Origin: Curtobacterium oceanosedimentum
Lineage (GTDB): Bacteria > Actinomycetota > Actinomycetes > Actinomycetales > Microbacteriaceae
Length of the DNA: 64,000 bases
Assembly: GCF_020297365.1 (NCBI RefSeq)
Contig: NZ_JAIXIG010000002.1
Span: 62,001 to 126,000, forward strand
Reading direction: 5' to 3'
The number at the start of each line of letters is the position of its first letter. Position 1 is the stretch's first letter. Positions 26,713-35,094 of the stretch are shown here, piece after piece. The position numbers were made by a program, and so were the translations under genes. The notes below the pieces were generated by a model. It was not told where the DNA came from. It searched no databases and saw only the letters and a program-made list of their open reading frames with translations.

Positions 26713-26738
26713 GCTCTTGCGCCTGATTCCGCAAGAGC
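26713..26738. promoter_or_regulatory. Inverted repeat upstream of the chitinase gene
   Basis: GCTCTTGCG and CGCAAGAGC are perfect 9-base arms with an 8-base spacer, 46 bases upstream of the chitinase start. The rest of this 182-base gap holds a small leader hairpin (CCGGACG/CGTCCGG near 26689-26706) and no gene. The repeat is a candidate operator for chitin-responsive control; it does not resemble the DasR site. Confidence 0.5.
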
Positions 26739-26849
26739 CTTGTGGAATGCCCTTGCATCATGCGCCGCGGTGGAACGACCTGTCCATGAACGAACGCACA
26801 GCATCGCGTTCCGGGGCTCTCCCAGCCGAGGGAGTGCCCGGAAGCGCGG

Positions 26850-27698
26850 TCAGTCCCGCGTCGCGACGATCGTGTAGGTGGTCGGCACCCGGTCGCGGTC
26901 CGGCTCGGGCCACGCCCACGATCCGTCGCCGGTCTCCTGCATGCGCGGGCTGAACCGCCACGGCAGGGTCCGTCCCTCGTCGAGTCGCCGGAGCCGCAGC
27001 CCGGCTCCGAGCAGGGCGTTCACGATCTCGGAGAGCGGGTGCGGCCACTCGAACGTCCGGGTGTTCGCCACCGTGCCCTCGCCGACGTAGGTGCCGTCGC
27101 CGACCCACTGCTGTGCCGTGCCGTCCGGGAAGTACCGGTATCGGGTGACGAGCTCGTCGGCGTCCTCGTCCAGGCCGTACATCGCCGGGTGACCGTCGCG
27201 GATGAAGAACACCCCGCCGGGGCGCAGCAGGCCGGCGACCTGCGCAGCCCAGCGGTCCAGGTCCGGCAGCCAGCAGATCGTGCCGATGCTCGTGTAGACG
27301 ACGTCGAAGTCGCCGGTGACCGCGGCCCGGGCATCGAGGACGTCCGTCTCGACCCAGGTGACGTCGAGCCCGAGGCGCGCCGCGAGCCCGGCGGCCGACG
27401 CGAGTGCGGCGGGGGAGAAGTCGACGCCCGTCAGGCGAGCGCCCTCCCGCGCCAGGGACACCGTGTCGGTGCCGATGTGGCACTGCAGGTGACAGACGTC
27501 GAGCCCGGCGAGGGACGCGCCGGGCAGCCAGGTCGTGAGCGCCGGCAGGTCCTCGCGCACGACGTCCGAGCGGTGGTCGGGGTCGGACAGTGCGTCGACG
27601 GCGTACGCACCCTCGTGGATCGGGACGCGGTCGTCCCAGTTCGCGCGGTTGGTGTCGCGGGCCTGGTCCCAGTCGACGTCGACGTGATCCGTGCTCAT
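26850..27698 (-). CDS. Class I SAM-dependent methyltransferase
   Basis: A 282-residue cytosolic methyltransferase. Motif I is LDVCHLQCHIGTDTVSLA, motif II LTGVDFSPAALASA, and the post-I acidic loop VETDVLDARA; YTSIGTICWLPDL and LLRPGGVFFIRDGHP follow. The whole length matches a common actinobacterial group with no proven substrate. ATG at 27698 has TAGGCT ending 7 bases upstream, and the TAG of that box is also the stop codon of the mrp gene before it. It may therefore be both read through from mrp and transcribed separately. Confidence 0.88.
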   Translation of the reverse strand: MSTDHVDVDWDQARDTNRANWDDRVPIHEGAYAVDALSDPDHRSDVVREDLPALTTWLPGASLAGLDVCHLQCHIGTDTVSLAREGARLTGVDFSPAALASAAGLAARLGLDVTWVETDVLDARAAVTGDFDVVYTSIGTICWLPDLDRWAAQVAGLLRPGGVFFIRDGHPAMYGLDEDADELVTRYRYFPDGTAQQWVGDGTYVGEGTVANTRTFEWPHPLSEIVNALLGAGLRLRRLDEGRTLPWRFSPRMQETGDGSWAWPEPDRDRVPTTYTIVATRD

Positions 27699-27708
27699 GA
27701 CCCCGAGC

Positions 27709-28869
27709 CTAGGACAGCGACAACCCGAGCTTCCGGCCGGCGAGTCCGCGGCCCATCGTGGTGATGCGGTCGGCGATCGCGCTGAGGGCCACGGCGGACG
27801 GGTCCTCCGGGGCGCCGAGCACCACCGGCACCCCCGCGTCACCGCCCTGTCGGAGCGGCACCGACAGCGGCACGCTGCCGAGCACCGGCACGGGGGCGTC
27901 CTGGCCGCGGGACAGCCGCGCCGCGGTCTCGGCGCCACCGCCCTCGCCGAACAGGTGCAGGACCGAGCCGTCGGGCTGCACGAGTCCCGCCATGTTCTCG
28001 ACCACGCCGATCACCCGTTGGCCGGTCTGGCGCGCGACGATCCCGCTCCGCTCGGCGACGTCGGCCGCGGCGGTCTGGGGTGTCGTGACCACCAGGACCT
28101 CGGCGTGGGGGAGCAGCTGGCCGACGGAGATCGCCACGTCGCCGGTGCCAGGGGGCAGGTCGAGGAGCAGCACGTCGAGGTCGCCGAAGAACACGTCCGT
28201 CAGGAACTGGTTCACCGTGCGGTGCAGCATCGGACCGCGCCACGAGACCGCGGTCGAGACGTCGTCGACGAACATGCCGATCGACACGACCTTCACGTCG
28301 TGCGCCACCGGGGGCAGGATCATGCTGTCCACCCGGGTCGGACGGGGCGCGACCCCGTGCTCGTCGGTCAGGCCCATCAGCCCGGGCACGCTGAAGCCGT
28401 GCACGTCGACGTCGACGACCCCGACCCGCAGACCGCGGCGGGCGAGGGCCACGGCGAGGTTCACGGTGACGGTGGACTTGCCGACGCCGCCCTTGCCGCT
28501 CGTGACGGCGATGACGCGGGTGAGCGAGTCCGCGGTGAACTGCACGCCCTGCGGCCGGCCGGCGCGCAGCCGGTCGGTGAGCGCGGCACGGGTCGCCGGG
28601 TCCATCACCGAGACGTCGACCGCGACGGTCGAGACCCCCGCGACCGAACCGGCGGCGACGCGCACGTCGCGCTCGATGGTGTCGGCGGCGGGGCACCCCA
28701 CGATCGTGAGCTGCAGGTCGACGCGCACCGAGCCTCCCGGCTGCACGTCGACACCACGGATCATGTCGAGCTCCGTGACGGGCCGACGGATCTCGGGGTC
28801 GATGACGCGGCCGAGCGCGGCGAGGACCGCCGTGCCCAGCTGCTCGTCGGTGGGGACGGCGTCAGCCAC
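27709..28869 (-). CDS. mrp: Mrp/ApbC-type P-loop ATPase, iron-sulfur carrier
   Basis: A 386-residue protein with an N-terminal MIP18/DUF59 domain (LAALGRVIDPEIRRPVTELDM, about residues 10-90) and a Mrp-NBP35 ATPase domain. The ATPase domain has the deviant Walker A SGKGGVGKSTVTVNLA, VDVDVHGFS and LDLPPGTGDVAIS. Family members carry and deliver Fe-S clusters. The usual CxxC of the NBP35 C-terminus was not found in the terminal region. GTG at 28869 overlaps the DUF1003 gene by 8 bases, so the two are coupled. The order with DUF1003 and the MgtE-N protein equals M. tuberculosis Rv1229c-Rv1232c (from memory). Confidence 0.9.
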   Translation of the reverse strand: MADAVPTDEQLGTAVLAALGRVIDPEIRRPVTELDMIRGVDVQPGGSVRVDLQLTIVGCPAADTIERDVRVAAGSVAGVSTVAVDVSVMDPATRAALTDRLRAGRPQGVQFTADSLTRVIAVTSGKGGVGKSTVTVNLAVALARRGLRVGVVDVDVHGFSVPGLMGLTDEHGVAPRPTRVDSMILPPVAHDVKVVSIGMFVDDVSTAVSWRGPMLHRTVNQFLTDVFFGDLDVLLLDLPPGTGDVAISVGQLLPHAEVLVVTTPQTAAADVAERSGIVARQTGQRVIGVVENMAGLVQPDGSVLHLFGEGGGAETAARLSRGQDAPVPVLGSVPLSVPLRQGGDAGVPVVLGAPEDPSAVALSAIADRITTMGRGLAGRKLGLSLS

Positions 28870-29431
28870 GGGCGTTCGTCGCCCCCGACTCGTCGCCGTA
28901 GGCGGCGTCGGACGCGTCGCGCCGGTCGATCTCCTCGAGCAGGGAGCGGAGCTCGGCCCGGATGAAGTCCTTCGACGCCATGTCACGCATCGCCAGCCGC
29001 AGCGCCACGACCTCGCGGGCCAGGTACTCGGTGTCCGCCAGGTTGCGCTCGGCGCGCTGCCGGTCCTGCTCGAACTGCACGCGGTCGCGGTCGTCCTGCC
29101 GGTTCTGCGCGAGCAGGATGAGCGGCGCCGCGTACGAGGCCTGCAGCGACAGCACCAGGGTGAGGGCGGTGAAGCCGATCGCCGCCGAGTCGAACTGCCA
29201 CGGCTTGGGGGCCAGCGTGTTGTAGCCCATCCACACCACGCAGAACAGGGTCAGGCCGACCAGGAACCACGGCGTGCCCATCGCACGCGCGATGCCCTCG
29301 GTCGCCCGGCCGAAGGTGTCACCACGACCGCGTCGGCGGGTGGGGAGCACGCGCGTGCGCATGCCCTTGGGGGAGTCGAGTCGGACCTCCTGGCGGTCCC
29401 GCTCGCGGCGGTTCTCATCCGTTCGTGCCAC
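28862..29431 (-). CDS. DUF1003 membrane protein
   Basis: A 189-residue protein of unknown function. A basic N-terminal tail of about 45 residues is followed by two helices (WFLVGLTLFCVVWMGYNTLA and a second with FTALTLVLSLQASYAAPLIL), the family core. A long charged coiled-coil tail (QDDRDRVQFEQDRQRAERNL, then a second helical stretch) completes it. GTG at 29431 lies inside the end of the MgtE-N/CBS gene (17-base overlap), and its stop overlaps mrp by 8 bases. Tight coupling to these neighbours suggests a shared process, perhaps divalent-metal homeostasis (inference). Confidence 0.88.
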   Translation of the reverse strand: MARTDENRRERDRQEVRLDSPKGMRTRVLPTRRRGRGDTFGRATEGIARAMGTPWFLVGLTLFCVVWMGYNTLAPKPWQFDSAAIGFTALTLVLSLQASYAAPLILLAQNRQDDRDRVQFEQDRQRAERNLADTEYLAREVVALRLAMRDMASKDFIRAELRSLLEEIDRRDASDAAYGDESGATNARG

Positions 29432-30734
29432 GGGTGGTCCTCCTTCCCGTCGTCACGGGAGTCCTGCGTTGGCGTTGGCGTGGGAGTGGTGAGGGTTCCC
29501 CCTCGCCCTGACTTCGCCAGTCGTCGGGCAGGACGTGGTCGAGGACGTCGTCGATCGTCACCACCCCGACGAGACGGTGGGCGTCGTCGACCACGGGGAC
29601 GGACAGCAGGTTGTAGGTCGCCATGATGCGGGTGACCTCGGCGGCACTCGCATCGACGCGGACCGGCTCGGTCTGCTGGTCGATGAGGGTGCCGAGCCGT
29701 TCGTTCGGCGGGTAGCGGAGCATGCGCTGGAAGTGCACGAGCCCCAGGAAGCGGCCGGTCGGCGGCTCGTACGGCGGCAGGGTCACGCACACCGCGGCGC
29801 CGAGCACCGGGGCGAGCTCGTGCCGACGCACCAGGGCGAGGCCCTCGGCCACGGTCGCGTCGGCCGAGACGATCACCGGCTCGGTGGTCATGAGCCCACC
29901 GGCGGTGTCCGGCTCGTACTCCAGGAGCATGCGGACGTCCTGCGCCTCCTCCGGCTCCATGAGCTGCAGGAGGGCCTCGGAACGTTCGTCCGAGAACTGC
30001 GCCAGGACGTCGGCGGCGTCGTCCGGCTGCATCTGGTCGAGCACGTCGGCGGCGCGGGCGTCGTCGAGGCGGGTGAGGATCTCGATGCGCTCGTGGTCGG
30101 GCATCTCCTCGAGCACGTCGGCGAGGCGGTCGTCGGGCAGTTCCTCAGCGACCTCGAACCGGCGCTCGGCGGGCAGGTCGAGCAGCGTCGACGCGAGGTC
30201 GGCGGGCAGCAGGTCGGAGTAGGCGGCGATGACGTGCTCGGCCGACTGCGCCTCGCCGGGGAGCTCGTCCTCGGTGACCTCGTTCCAGGTCGCGAAGGTC
30301 GTCGGGCCCTTGCCGAACGGCGACGGCGTGGTCTTCGGCTTGCGGAGGAAGAGCTGCGCGACCTCCCAGTCGCCCTGCCCGCGGTCCTCGATCGCGACGT
30401 CCTCGATGGTGGCGCGGATCCGCTGGTTCTTGATGAGCACCTTGCGACCGAGCATCTCGGCGATGACGCGGACCTCGCCGCCGCGCTGCTCGAAGCGGCG
30501 CATGTTCACCAGGCCGGTCGTGATGACCTGCCCGGCGCCGATCGAGGTGATCCGGCCGATGCTCACGAAGATGCGGCGCTTGCCCGGCACCTCGACGATG
30601 AGCCCGACGACGTGCGGGGGATCGGCCCGGCGGTAGACGACCAGGACGTCCCGGACCCTGCCGACGCGGTCGCCCGCGGGGTCGAAGACGGAGCACCCGG
30701 CGAGGCGGGCGACGAAGACCTTCGTGGCGCTCAC
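29415..30734 (-). CDS. Soluble PRC-barrel / MgtE-N / CBS-domain protein
   Basis: A 439-residue protein with two PRC-barrel-like segments (about residues 1-125, VFDPAGDRVGRVRDVLV and ATIEDVAIEDRGQGDWEV). An MgtE N-domain of superhelical repeats follows (DLASTLLDLPAERRFEVAEE, DRLADVLEEMPDHERIEIL), then a CBS pair (about residues 280-405, ending TIDDVLDHVLPDDW). The membrane channel domain of true MgtE magnesium transporters is absent, so it is more likely a metal or nucleotide sensor or a regulator than a channel. GTG at 30734 has TACGCT ending 7 bases upstream. First gene of the leftward operon. Confidence 0.87.
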   Translation of the reverse strand: MSATKVFVARLAGCSVFDPAGDRVGRVRDVLVVYRRADPPHVVGLIVEVPGKRRIFVSIGRITSIGAGQVITTGLVNMRRFEQRGGEVRVIAEMLGRKVLIKNQRIRATIEDVAIEDRGQGDWEVAQLFLRKPKTTPSPFGKGPTTFATWNEVTEDELPGEAQSAEHVIAAYSDLLPADLASTLLDLPAERRFEVAEELPDDRLADVLEEMPDHERIEILTRLDDARAADVLDQMQPDDAADVLAQFSDERSEALLQLMEPEEAQDVRMLLEYEPDTAGGLMTTEPVIVSADATVAEGLALVRRHELAPVLGAAVCVTLPPYEPPTGRFLGLVHFQRMLRYPPNERLGTLIDQQTEPVRVDASAAEVTRIMATYNLLSVPVVDDAHRLVGVVTIDDVLDHVLPDDWRSQGEGEPSPLPRQRQRRTPVTTGRRTTRGTNG

Positions 30735-30741
30735 CCGACCC

Positions 30742-30860
30742 AGCGTAGTCGCTCGGGTGTGGGCGTTCGCCCCCGCCGGCCGGTTGCTCGTGGACGGCGC
30801 CGATCGGTGGGCGGCTTCCCGGAGAGCGCACGTGCGATCGCAAGGTGTGCGGTGGATAGT
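30742..30860. promoter_or_regulatory. Divergent leaderless promoters
   Basis: Leftward TACGCT (30747 to 30742) ends 7 bases before GTG 30734. Rightward GATAGT (30855-30860) ends 6 bases before GTG 30867. The 107 bases between contain no recognised operator. Confidence 0.55.
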
Positions 30861-30866
30861 GGCTGT

Positions 30867-31922
30867 GTGAGCAATCAGAGCCCCTTCGCGGGCAGGACCG
30901 CCCAGGCGTTCCCGACGCTGCCCAAGGGTGACGTCCTCGGAACGTACGACACCTACCCCGACGCGCAGCGCGTCGTGGCGAAGTTGGCCGAGGCGGACTT
31001 CCCGGTCAACCAGCTCTCGATCGTGGGCAACGACCTGAAGACCGTCGAGCGGGTCACCGGCAAGATGACCTACGGCCGTGCCGCGATCGCCGGCGCGCTG
31101 TCCGGTCTCTGGCTCGGGTTCTTCTTCGGCATCGTGCTCACCCTGTTCTCGCCCCAGGCCGGCGGGCTGTTCTTCGCCGCCGCCATCATCGGTGCCGCCT
31201 TCGGCATGCTCTACGGCATCGTGTCGTTCGCGATCACGAAGCGGCAGCGCGACTTCACGAGCGTGCACCAGGTGCTCGCCACGACCTACCAGATCGTCGT
31301 CAACCCGCAGCTGACCGGGCAGGCGCAGCGGATCCTCGGCCAGCACGGCGCGACGCCGTCGACGCACTGGAACGACGGGCAGCAGGGTGGCCCCGGTGGG
31401 CGCGGCCCGGGTGGTCCCGGCCAGGGTGGGTTCGGCCCCGGTGGTTCCGGCCCCGGTGCGCCCGGGCAGCAGCCGTGGCGTCCGGGCCCCGGTGGGGTCC
31501 CGCCGCAGCAGCCGCCGTACGGTGGCCACGCCACGCCCCACCAGCAGCCTGGAGGCCCGCAGCAGTCCGGCACGCCGGGTCCCGGCCCGCAGCAAGGCGG
31601 GGACCAGGGCGCGCCCCGGTACGGCACGAACGACGGGCCGCGGTACGGCACGAACGACGGGCCGCGCTACGGCCAGGACCCGGCCGCCGCTCCCGCCCCC
31701 GATGCCTCGACCACGCCGCAGCACCGTCCGACCGAGCCGCCGCGCTACGGCACGAACGACGGACCCCGGTACGGGCAGGACCCTGCGGCGACGCCCGCAC
31801 CCGACGCTCCGGCCGTCCCGCAGCGTCGTCCCTCCGACCCGCCGCAGTACGGCGAGCGGGTGCCCGGTGCGACGCCGCCGGAGTCGGACCCGGAGCGTCC
31901 CGAGGACGGTGCCCGGGGCTGA
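30867..31922 (+). CDS. General-stress-type membrane protein with low-complexity Gly/Pro/Gln tail
   Basis: A 351-residue protein. Residues 1-160 hold a YflT/GS17M-like domain (LGTYDTYPDAQRVVAKLAEA, then VNQLSIVGNDLKTVERV) and two glycine-rich membrane helices (AGALSGLWLGFFFGIVLTLF and the next), a layout seen in actinobacterial stress proteins. Residues 170-351 are low complexity: Gly-Pro-Gln stretches, then an octapeptide-like unit RYGTNDGP repeated three times and RYGQDP three times. GTG at 30867 has GATAGT ending 6 bases upstream. Rv1234 occupies the same place in M. tuberculosis (from memory) but the repetitive tail is special to this relative. Exact role unknown. Confidence 0.82.
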   Translation: MSNQSPFAGRTAQAFPTLPKGDVLGTYDTYPDAQRVVAKLAEADFPVNQLSIVGNDLKTVERVTGKMTYGRAAIAGALSGLWLGFFFGIVLTLFSPQAGGLFFAAAIIGAAFGMLYGIVSFAITKRQRDFTSVHQVLATTYQIVVNPQLTGQAQRILGQHGATPSTHWNDGQQGGPGGRGPGGPGQGGFGPGGSGPGAPGQQPWRPGPGGVPPQQPPYGGHATPHQQPGGPQQSGTPGPGPQQGGDQGAPRYGTNDGPRYGTNDGPRYGQDPAAAPAPDASTTPQHRPTEPPRYGTNDGPRYGQDPAATPAPDAPAVPQRRPSDPPQYGERVPGATPPESDPERPEDGARG

Positions 31923-31944
31923 CGGGCCGCTGCCGCAGTTCGGT

Positions 31945-31999
31945 GAGATCGCACTTCGCCCCGGTCCACATCTGCTGGACCGGGGCGGAGTGCGATCTC
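31945..31999. terminator. Strong bidirectional terminator hairpin
   Basis: Two 24-base arms starting GAGATCGCACT pair fully apart from one wobble, around a 7-base loop. It lies between the convergent stress-protein and GNAT genes. Its sequence differs from the GGAGGCCCGG family. Confidence 0.85.
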
Positions 32000-32059
32000 G
32001 TCGGCGCGCGGCGCCCGGCGCGGGCGCGGGGCGCCTGACGCGGGCGCTGGCGCGGGCGG

Positions 32060-32548
32060 CTACAGGATCTTCGAGTAGCAGACCGACAGCGGTGCCCCGA
32101 CGTACGGGCCGAAGTTCGCGATGCGGCGGAAGCCCTCACGCTGGTAGAAGCCCACGGCGCGCTTCTGCTCCGTGCCGGTCTCGAGCACGAGCGCCGGTGA
32201 CCCGAGGTCGAGCGCGGCCTCTTCGAGCCGACGGAGCACCGCCGCCGCGACGCCCGAGCCACGCGACTCCGGACGGACGTACATCCGCTTGATCTCGGCG
32301 ATCCCGTCGTCGATGATCCGCAGCCCCCCGCAGGCGAGGGGCGTTCCGGCCTCGTTGCGCGCGACGAAGAACACCGCGATCGAGTCGGCGGTCGGCTTCT
32401 CACCCGGTTCGGTGTCGCCGCCGTACGCCCGGTCGATCTCCAGGCGTTGCGCCGTCCGCAGGCGCTGCGCATCGGGGGAGTCGAAGTGCTCGACCTCGAT
32501 CGAGAAGGTGTTCGCGTTCGTGCTGGGGGAGACCTCGGGCGTCGTCAC
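32060..32548 (-). CDS. GNAT-family N-acetyltransferase
   Basis: A 162-residue acetyltransferase. The acetyl-CoA site is RPESRGSGVAAAVLRRLEEA (a Q/RxxGxG/A variant) after EIKRMYV. GFYQREGFRRIANFG is the C-terminal beta-bulge region. The acceptor is unknown. GTG at 32548 has TAGCCT ending 6 bases upstream, and the TAG of that box is the stop codon of the aminopeptidase gene. Confidence 0.88.
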   Translation of the reverse strand: MTTPEVSPSTNANTFSIEVEHFDSPDAQRLRTAQRLEIDRAYGGDTEPGEKPTADSIAVFFVARNEAGTPLACGGLRIIDDGIAEIKRMYVRPESRGSGVAAAVLRRLEEAALDLGSPALVLETGTEQKRAVGFYQREGFRRIANFGPYVGAPLSVCYSKIL

Positions 32549-32557
32549 CCGCTCAGG

Positions 32558-34042
32558 CTAGCGGCCCGACCGGGCGATCCACCCCTCCACTTCCGAGGGG
32601 GTCCGGGGGATGCCGACCGACAGGTTCTCGGCGCCGTCCTCGGTCACCAGGATGTCGTCCTCGATCCGGACACCGATGCCGCGGAACTCCTCCGGCACGG
32701 TCAGGTCGTCCTGCTGGAAGTACAGGCCGGGCTCGATCGTGAAGACCATGCCGGGCTGCACGACGCCGTCGAGGTACATCTCGCGGCGGGCCTTGGCGCA
32801 GTCGTGCACGTCGAGGCCGAGGTGGTGGCTCGTGCCGTGGACCATGTAGCGGCGGTGGAACTGGTTGTCGGGCTCGAGGGACTCCTCGGCGGAGACCGGC
32901 AGGAACCCCCACTCGGCGGTCTTGCGGGCGATGACCTCCATGGCCGTGGCGTGCACCTGGCGGAAGGTGATGCCCGGCTTGACGATCGCGAACGCGGCGT
33001 CGGCTGCCTCGAGCACGGCCTCGTAGACCATGCGCTGCACGGGCGAGAACGTCCCGCTGATCGGCAGGGTGCGGGTGATGTCGGCCGTGTAGAACGAGTC
33101 GACCTCGACCCCGGCGTCGATCAGGATGAGGTCACCGGGCTGCACGGCGCCGTCGTTGCGGGTCCAGTGCAGGATGCAGGCGTGGTGGCCCGAGGCCGCG
33201 ATGGTGTCGTAGCCCACGGTGTTGCCGTCGGCGCGGGCCCGTCGGTTGAAGGTGCCCTCGACGATGCGCTCGCCGCGCGGGTGGGCGAGGACGGCGTCGA
33301 AGTCGGCGATGACGTCGTCGAACCCGTGCTTCGTGGCGTCGACGGCCTTGCGGAGCTCACGGACCTCGTACGCGTCCTTCACGAGCCGCAGCTCGGACAG
33401 GTCGCGGGCGAGCAGGTCGTCGGTCGCCGGGGCACCGTCGGTCTCGTCGGCACCACCGACCGCGGTGCCGATGCGCGCGTCGAGCGAGCGGGTGAGGTCG
33501 TCGTCGGCCTCGCGTACGAGCAGGGCCGAGGCGTCGAGCGTGTCGGCGACGGCGGCGAACGCCCCGAGGTCGGCCGTGGCGAGACCGAGGTCGGCGGCGA
33601 CGGCGTCGAGCGAGGGGCGGGGGCCGACCCAGAACTCGCCGATCTCGGGGTTCGCGTAGAACTCCTCGGAGTCGCGGCCGGCGGTGGCGCGGAAGTACAG
33701 CGTGGCGTCGTGTCCGGAGCCGTTCGGCGTCATCACGAGCACGGAGCCGACGACCGTGTCGGTGCCCCAGCCGGTCAGGTGCGCGAACGTGGAGTGCGGG
33801 CGGAACGGGTAGTCGCAGTCGTTCGAGCGCACCTTGGCCTGTCCGGCGGGGACGACGATGGTGCGGCCCGGGTGCAGCTCCGAGATGCGGGCGCGACGCT
33901 CCGCGGCGAAGGCGGCCTGCTCGCGGGGAGCGGGCTGCTCCTCGGCACGGTCGGCCCACTGCGACCCGATGAAGTCCTTGAAGGTCGAGGACCCGGGGGT
34001 CGTGGATCGGTTGCTCGTCGCGCGGGGAGTCGTGTCGGCCAT
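32558..34042 (-). CDS. pepP: Xaa-Pro aminopeptidase (M24B)
   Basis: A 494-residue dimetal aminopeptidase that removes an N-terminal residue before proline. The N-terminal domain (about 60-230) is the creatinase-like non-catalytic fold. The catalytic pita-bread domain has the five ligands: two Asp in LILIDAGVEVDSFYTADITR, His in GTSHHLGLDVHD, Glu in FTIEPGLYF and Glu in GVRIEDDILV. ATG at 34042 is preceded by GATGAT ending 6 bases upstream, a variant -10. It is divergent from the PHP gene with only 68 bases between starts. Confidence 0.94.
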   Translation of the reverse strand: MADTTPRATSNRSTTPGSSTFKDFIGSQWADRAEEQPAPREQAAFAAERRARISELHPGRTIVVPAGQAKVRSNDCDYPFRPHSTFAHLTGWGTDTVVGSVLVMTPNGSGHDATLYFRATAGRDSEEFYANPEIGEFWVGPRPSLDAVAADLGLATADLGAFAAVADTLDASALLVREADDDLTRSLDARIGTAVGGADETDGAPATDDLLARDLSELRLVKDAYEVRELRKAVDATKHGFDDVIADFDAVLAHPRGERIVEGTFNRRARADGNTVGYDTIAASGHHACILHWTRNDGAVQPGDLILIDAGVEVDSFYTADITRTLPISGTFSPVQRMVYEAVLEAADAAFAIVKPGITFRQVHATAMEVIARKTAEWGFLPVSAEESLEPDNQFHRRYMVHGTSHHLGLDVHDCAKARREMYLDGVVQPGMVFTIEPGLYFQQDDLTVPEEFRGIGVRIEDDILVTEDGAENLSVGIPRTPSEVEGWIARSGR

Positions 34043-34048
34043 GCGTCC

Positions 34049-34104
34049 ATCATCGCACCGCCCGCTGACCCCGGCCGGTCGGGCGGCCCACCTGTGGATA
34101 GCAT
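34049..34104. promoter_or_regulatory. Divergent leaderless promoters of pepP and the PHP gene
   Basis: Leftward GATGAT (34054 to 34049) and rightward TAGCAT (34099-34104) both end 6 bases before their start codons. The promoters must share or overlap upstream elements within 68 bases. Confidence 0.55.
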
Positions 34105-34110
34105 GGTCGC

Positions 34111-34983
34111 GTGCCCGACCCGTTCATCGACCTGCACGCGCACTCGAGTGTCTCCGACGGCACCGAGCGACCCGCGGAGCTCGTCCGAGCGGCCGCGGCC
34201 GCCGGCCTCGACGCCGTCGCGCTCACCGACCACGACACGACCGCGGGCTGGTCGGACGCCGCCGGAGCCGCACGATCGCTGCCGCTGACCCTGCTCCCCG
34301 GGCTCGAGCTGAGCACGCGGGTGGGCTACCGCAGCGTGCACGTCCTCGGCTACCTGGTCGACCCGGAGCACCCCGGCCTGGTCGAGGAGACGGCACGCAT
34401 CCGCGAGGGGCGGATGTCCCGCGCGCACCGCATGGTCGACCGCATCGGCGAGGACCACCCGATCACCTGGGCCGACGTCCTGGCACAGTCGAGCCCCGGT
34501 GCCACGATCGGCCGGCCGCACATCGCCGACGCGCTCGTCGCCCGCGGGCTCGAGTCCGACCGGTCGGCAGCCTTCCGGGGCATCCTGCACCCCGCTTCCG
34601 GCTACTACGAACCGCACGACGCACCGTCGCCCCTGCGCGGCGTGGAGCTCATCCGGCAGGCAGGCGGCGTCCCCGTCATCGCCCACCCCGCGGCGTCGTC
34701 CCGCGGGATCGTGATCGACGAGCCGATGCTCCGCGACCTGGTCGACGCCGGGCTCGGCGGGCTCGAGGTCGACCACCGCGAGAACCTCGCCCACGGCAAG
34801 CGCACGCTGCTCGACTGGGCGACGCGCTACGGCCTGTTCGTCACGGGGTCGAGCGACTACCACGGCACCGGCAAGCCGAACCGGCTCGGCGAACACCGCA
34901 CCGCGCGCGTCGCCTTCGACGCCATCCTGTCCGAGGCCACCGGCAGCGCTCCCGTGGTCGGCGCCGGTTCCCGCCTGGCCTGA
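34111..34983 (+). CDS. PHP-domain phosphoesterase (RNase AM / TrpH-like)
   Basis: A 290-residue trinuclear-metal phosphoesterase. FIDLHAHSSVSDGT gives the H-x-H and Asp ligands, ALTDHDTTAGW the next His-Asp, LPGLELSTR the Glu, VPVIAHPAAS a further His, and GSSDYHG the last Asp and His. The family hydrolyses 3',5'-bisphosphonucleosides or RNA 5' ends (YciV/RNase AM). GTG at 34111 has TAGCAT ending 6 bases upstream. The stop is followed by a 153-base convergent gap with one terminator hairpin. Confidence 0.9.
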   Translation: MPDPFIDLHAHSSVSDGTERPAELVRAAAAAGLDAVALTDHDTTAGWSDAAGAARSLPLTLLPGLELSTRVGYRSVHVLGYLVDPEHPGLVEETARIREGRMSRAHRMVDRIGEDHPITWADVLAQSSPGATIGRPHIADALVARGLESDRSAAFRGILHPASGYYEPHDAPSPLRGVELIRQAGGVPVIAHPAASSRGIVIDEPMLRDLVDAGLGGLEVDHRENLAHGKRTLLDWATRYGLFVTGSSDYHGTGKPNRLGEHRTARVAFDAILSEATGSAPVVGAGSRLA

Positions 34984-35094
34984 CACCGGTCGCCGTCGCC
35001 GCTTCGCGCGCAGCGACGGTTCGCGGACGCGCGAGACCGTGCGGTGTCGTCCAGCGCGGATCGTGCGGGCGCGGTTCGCGGGGCGGAACGACGA

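Noticed and set aside
29415..30734. MgtE magnesium channel
   Set aside because: Only the cytoplasmic N and CBS parts are present; there is no membrane domain.
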